Positions 3,773 through 6,032 of a DNA stretch of 6,032 nucleotides are shown here, one piece after another. Made by a program: the position numbers and the translations under genes. Each line of letters begins with the position of its first letter. Within the stretch, counting starts at the first letter, position 1. The stretch covers positions 1 to 6,032 of the forward strand of contig DGOD01000242.1 of the NCBI GenBank assembly GCA_002389265.1, read 5' to 3'. This stretch comes from Gammaproteobacteria bacterium UBA4475. GTDB lineage: Bacteria > Pseudomonadota > Gammaproteobacteria > Pseudomonadales > Azotimanducaceae. The notes under the pieces were generated by a model. It made no database searches. It was given only the letters and a program-made list of their open reading frames with translations, and had not been told where the DNA came from.

Positions 3773-6032
3773 CTTGGTCCTTTCGGCATCGTTAATATAA
3801 GCGCCAGCAACGACCTCAGTTGTTTCGTCAGCAGCTCCTTCGTTATCAGCCCCTTCCTCTCTCTTTCTGCCCTCGGTATCGGCGTCAGGTTCGGGCAAAT
3901 TTGGGTCAGCGCTTTCAATCAATGTCACTGGCCCCTCATCAGCAGTCGCTGCTGGATTATCCGTGGCTTCGGCACCAATCTCGATGCGACTGACACCGAA
4001 ATTATAAACAATCGATGGCTCAAGAGCCTTTCTCGCAAAGGCACCTTGATTGTCGAAGGGGACTGACGCTGCCACTCTATCATTGGCACCAAGCGCGCTG
4101 ACAACCGTGGACTCCGCGCGACTAACCACAGTAGCCTCAACCAAGTCAGTCGTTGATGGCGTCGCATTGAGCACGACGTTCTGAGCAGAATCAAAGGCGG
4201 GAGCGTTGGCAACGTTTATGCTGTCAGTATTACCCAGGCGAATGTTGAGTGTATTATTGTCTGCAGCCACGTTGACACCAGGTGCACTCGAGGAAGCATT
4301 CGCAAGACTAACGACGACATCCTCTTCCGTCATAAGACCGACAACAACGCCATCATTGGCACCAAGCGCGCTAGCAGCCGTCGACTCCGCTCCACCAAGC
4401 GCAGTAGCCTCAACTCCGTCAGTCGCTGATGCCGTCACATTGAGGACAGGGCGCTGATAAAAATCAAAGGGAGAAGAATTCATCAAGTTGATGTAATCCG
4501 CATTACTCAGGCTATTATTGAGCGCATTAACGCGCTGATAAAAATCAAAGGCCGAAGAATTCAAAAATTTGATATAGTCAGTTTCGCTCAGGTTAATACT
4601 GAGTGCATTATTGTCTCCAGGCAAGCTCACACGCGGCGCAGTCCTGGCGGCATTGGCAAGACTAACGACAACAGTCTCTTCCGTAATAAGACCGGCAACA
4701 ATATAATCTTTAATGGCGTCGTACGGCGAGCTTGAACCACCGACATCATTTAAAGCCTCTGTATATCTACCTGATTCAAGCAGACCATTGCTGCCTATCA
4801 GCAAGACACCCAGATCGAGATCGATTGCGCCGGTGTGGGTATTGGCGCCCGTCAACGTAAGAACGCTATTAGCCGTATCCTTTAAAAGCAAACCTGAGCC
4901 ACTGATCACACCGGAAAGCCGCTGGGATGCCGTTGATGCATACTGAAAAGTCGCGCCACTGCCAATATCTAGCGCGCCAACATAGGCACCTGGAGCGAGG
5001 CGCCCATTAGCTCCAATCGAGAGCACGCCCATTCCAATATCAATGTCGCCACTATATAAATTAGTACCGGTCAAAGTGATCTTAGCGTTAGATGTATCTT
5101 TCACCAATAAACCGGAGCCACTCACCACCCCGGACAAGGTCTGGTCGACGCTGGATGCATATTGAAAGACCGAACCGCTATTGATCACTACGGCGCCGGC
5201 GTAGCTACCCAAGCCGAGCTGCCCTGCATTGGCGATCAATAGTCGACCCACATCAAGTTCGATTGCGCCTGAGTGAGTGTTTGCACCCGTTAAAGTGAGT
5301 GTGCTGCCGGCTGTGTCTTTCAGCAATAAACCCGCGCCGCTAATCACGCCCGAGACGGTTTGTGACGCGCTGGATCCATATTGAAAGATCGACCCGCTGT
5401 TTATATCCAAACCGCCAGCATAGAAACCGGAACCGAGCTGCCCAGCGCCGCCAATGACCAGCCGACCCGCATCAAGATCAATCGCGCCATTAAACTTATT
5501 CAAACCCGTCAGTGTCAGCGTGCTGTTAGCCGTATCTTTCAACAATAATCCAGCACCTCTAATCACGCCCGAAAGCGTTTGGTCCGCGCTGGATCCGTAA
5601 TGGAAAGTCGAACCGCTGGCAATGCCTATCAGCCCCCCATGACTACCCGAGCCAAGCTGCCCGATGCCATCGACAACAACACGCCCCTTATCTAGGTTAA
5701 TGCCGCCGCTAAAGGTATTCACAGCTGTTAGAATCAGGTCGCTGGCAGTGGTATTTTTTAATATGACACCCCCGCCACTAATCACGCCTGCTAGCGTCTG
5801 ATCAGCACTTGATGCGTACCTGAAGAAAGCACCATTATTAATATCCAGCGCACCGGCGTAAAAACCCGACTGCAACTGACCCGCACCGGTAATATCCAAC
5901 CGCCCCGTATCTAACTCAATGGGGCCGCTAAAGGTGTTGATACCCGTCAACGTCAACGTGCTATTGGCCGTGTCTTTCAACAATAGTCCTGTGCCGTCGA
6001 TCACACCTGACAGGGTTTGCGCAGCATCTGAG
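3746..6032 (-). CDS. Large repeat-containing surface protein (autotransporter-associated beta-strand repeats), C-terminal part
   Basis: The frame is open through the right edge of the window: codons before the GTG at 6004 read SDAAQTLSG and continue the repeat pattern, so the N-terminus is outside. Of 761 visible residues, 1-438 are six 73-residue repeats. Each has SSADQTLSGVISG, then GLLLKDTANSTLTLTGANT, then SGAI-LD-GRL and GQLGSG. This is the pattern of passenger-associated beta-strand repeats (TIGR02601/PF12951 type), which stack into a beta-helix outside the cell. Residues 443-560 and 561-651 are two copies of an unrecognised module. The tail has an acidic stretch near 690-741 rich in D, E and A. 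No 250-300 residue outer-membrane barrel and no sortase motif follows, so this is not a classical self-exporting autotransporter as it stands. A two-partner-secretion exoprotein or another secreted adhesin would fit. The stop at 3746 probably results from a frameshift at 3770-3773. It is convergent with the uronate operon and functionally unrelated as far as can be seen. Confidence 0.85.
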   Translation of the reverse strand, partial: SDAAQTLSGVIDGTGLLLKDTANSTLTLTGINTFSGPIELDTGRLDITGAGQLQSGFYAGALDINNGAFFRYASSADQTLAGVISGGGVILKNTTASDLILTAVNTFSGGINLDKGRVVVDGIGQLGSGSHGGLIGIASGSTFHYGSSADQTLSGVIRGAGLLLKDTANSTLTLTGLNKFNGAIDLDAGRLVIGGAGQLGSGFYAGGLDINSGSIFQYGSSASQTVSGVISGAGLLLKDTAGSTLTLTGANTHSGAIELDVGRLLIANAGQLGLGSYAGAVVINSGSVFQYASSVDQTLSGVVSGSGLLVKDTSNAKITLTGTNLYSGDIDIGMGVLSIGANGRLAPGAYVGALDIGSGATFQYASTASQRLSGVISGSGLLLKDTANSVLTLTGANTHTGAIDLDLGVLLIGSNGLLESGRYTEALNDVGGSSSPYDAIKDYIVAGLITEETVVVSLANAARTAPRVSLPGDNNALSINLSETDYIKFLNSSAFDFYQRVNALNNSLSNADYINLMNSSPFDFYQRPVLNVTASATDGVEATALGGAESTAASALGANDGVVVGLMTEEDVVVSLANASSSAPGVNVAADNNTLNIRLGNTDSINVANAPAFDSAQNVVLNATPSTTDLVEATVVSRAESTVVSALGANDRVAASVPFDNQGAFARKALEPSIVYNFGVSRIEIGAEATDNPAATADEGPVTLIESADPNLPEPDADTEGRKREEGADNEGAADETTEVVAGAYINDAERTKGLRPRPHS
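3770..3773 (-). other. Candidate frameshift site (GGGG on the - strand)
   Basis: The coding strand reads ACC AAG GGG CTC AGG, and the frame then ends seven codons after GGG. With three Gs instead of four it reads ACC AAG GGC TCA GGC CGA GAC and stays open for 49 residues past the glycine. A single-base insertion in this short homopolymer is the simplest explanation. A sequencing or assembly error is equally possible. Confidence 0.45.
4079..4705 (-). repeat. Tandem duplication of an unrecognised 91/118-residue module
   Basis: Copy A (4352-4705, 118 residues) and copy B (4079-4351, 91 residues) are direct repeats within the surface protein. Shared landmarks are VAGLITEETVVVSLANA versus VVGLMTEEDVVVSLANA, then a DNN followed by A/T-L-x-I-x-L, VEAT then AEST, and the terminal SALGAND in both. 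At the DNA level the block CATTGGCACCAAGCGCGCT on the + strand recurs exactly at 4081 and 4354, 273 bp (91 codons) apart. Copy A is longer by 27 residues because of an internal duplication. I do not recognise the module as any named domain. Confidence 0.8.
4445..4606 (-). repeat. 81-bp tandem duplication nested in module copy A
   Basis: Two adjacent 27-codon units, 4526-4606 and 4445-4525, encode a DYI...NSS-FDFYQR motif twice (16 of 27 residues identical by hand alignment; about 63 of 81 bases). The segment GCGCTGATAAAAATCAAAGG on the + strand is identical at 4451 and 4532. Module copy B has only one, more diverged counterpart, DSINVANAPAFDSAQ. Confidence 0.85.
4718..6031 (-). repeat. Six tandem 219-bp (73-codon) beta-strand repeats
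   Basis: Exact 73-residue register with no indels. In protein order the units are 6031-5813, 5812-5594, 5593-5375, 5374-5156, 5155-4937 and 4936-4718. The array continues past the right edge, since the first unit is not preceded by a different domain in the window. Conserved positions are QTLSGV-SG at unit residues 5-13, LLLKDT at 16-21, LTLTG at 26-30, SG at 35-36, and G-L at 51-53. The last unit keeps its first half but its end (RYTEALNDVGGSSSPYD) departs from the GS-FQY ending of the others, marking the end of the array. Copies differ at many synonymous and non-synonymous sites, so the array is not a recent expansion. Confidence 0.93.

Noticed and set aside
3752..4946. + strand open frames opposite the surface protein (3752-4066, 4206-4457, 4713-4946)
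   Set aside because: The - strand repeats are conserved at the protein level in one frame. The + strand frames are repeat shadows without recognisable features.
6002..6004. GTG at 6004 (- strand) as the start of the surface protein
   Set aside because: The codons before it encode SDAAQTLSG, which is the beginning of a regular repeat unit. The protein extends beyond the window.
4718..6031. Regular 219-bp repeats as a CRISPR or non-coding satellite array
   Set aside because: The period is an exact multiple of three, conservation is strongest at protein level, and the units match known beta-strand repeats. There is no short repeat/spacer structure.

Overview
The window looks like a bacterial chromosome segment, most likely from a gammaproteobacterium. 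UxuA and KdgK are close to the Escherichia coli proteins as recalled from memory, and the large surface protein carries autotransporter-type strand repeats typical of Gram-negative bacteria. Genus cannot be set from the sequence alone. The left half is tightly packed and on the + strand. The right half is a single long reading frame on the - strand. The two halves converge on a gap of about 240-370 bp.

Left half (1-3375): a hexuronate catabolic operon. It starts inside a fructuronate reductase gene (uxuB-like, 5' end outside the window). This is followed with a 4-bp overlap by 2-keto-3-deoxygluconate kinase (kdgK), then after 1 bp by mannonate dehydratase (uxuA), and after 54 bp by a Nudix hydrolase. 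The first three are consecutive in the D-glucuronate branch: fructuronate -> mannonate (UxuB), mannonate -> 2-keto-3-deoxygluconate (UxuA), then phosphorylation to KDPG (KdgK). The uronate isomerase, the KDPG aldolase, transporters, regulator and promoter are not in the window. The Nudix enzyme has a perfect Nudix box, but its substrate cannot be read from the sequence.

Middle (3376-3618): no convincing gene. It holds a 12-bp tandem repeat that duplicates the Nudix stop codon, and two hairpins without U-tracts, in the place where terminators for the convergent units would be expected.

Right half (3619-6032, - strand): the C-terminal part of a large, repeat-built, presumably secreted surface protein. 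Its N-terminus lies beyond the right edge. It has six consecutive 73-residue (219-bp) autotransporter-associated beta-strand repeats. These are followed by an unfamiliar module present twice (118 and 91 residues), with a 27-residue tandem duplication nested in the first copy, and then an acidic tail. No outer-membrane beta-barrel follows the repeats, so a classical autotransporter is unlikely; a two-partner-secretion exoprotein or other surface protein fits better. The open frame stops at 3746, but removing one G from a GGGG run at 3770-3773 joins it to 49 further residues of ordinary-looking protein ending at 3619. The gene may therefore carry a frameshift, either a real mutation, a phase-variable site or a sequencing error.

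The most interesting parts are the unrecognised duplicated module and the apparent frame break at the adhesin C-terminus. The metabolic operon is conventional apart from its Nudix passenger.
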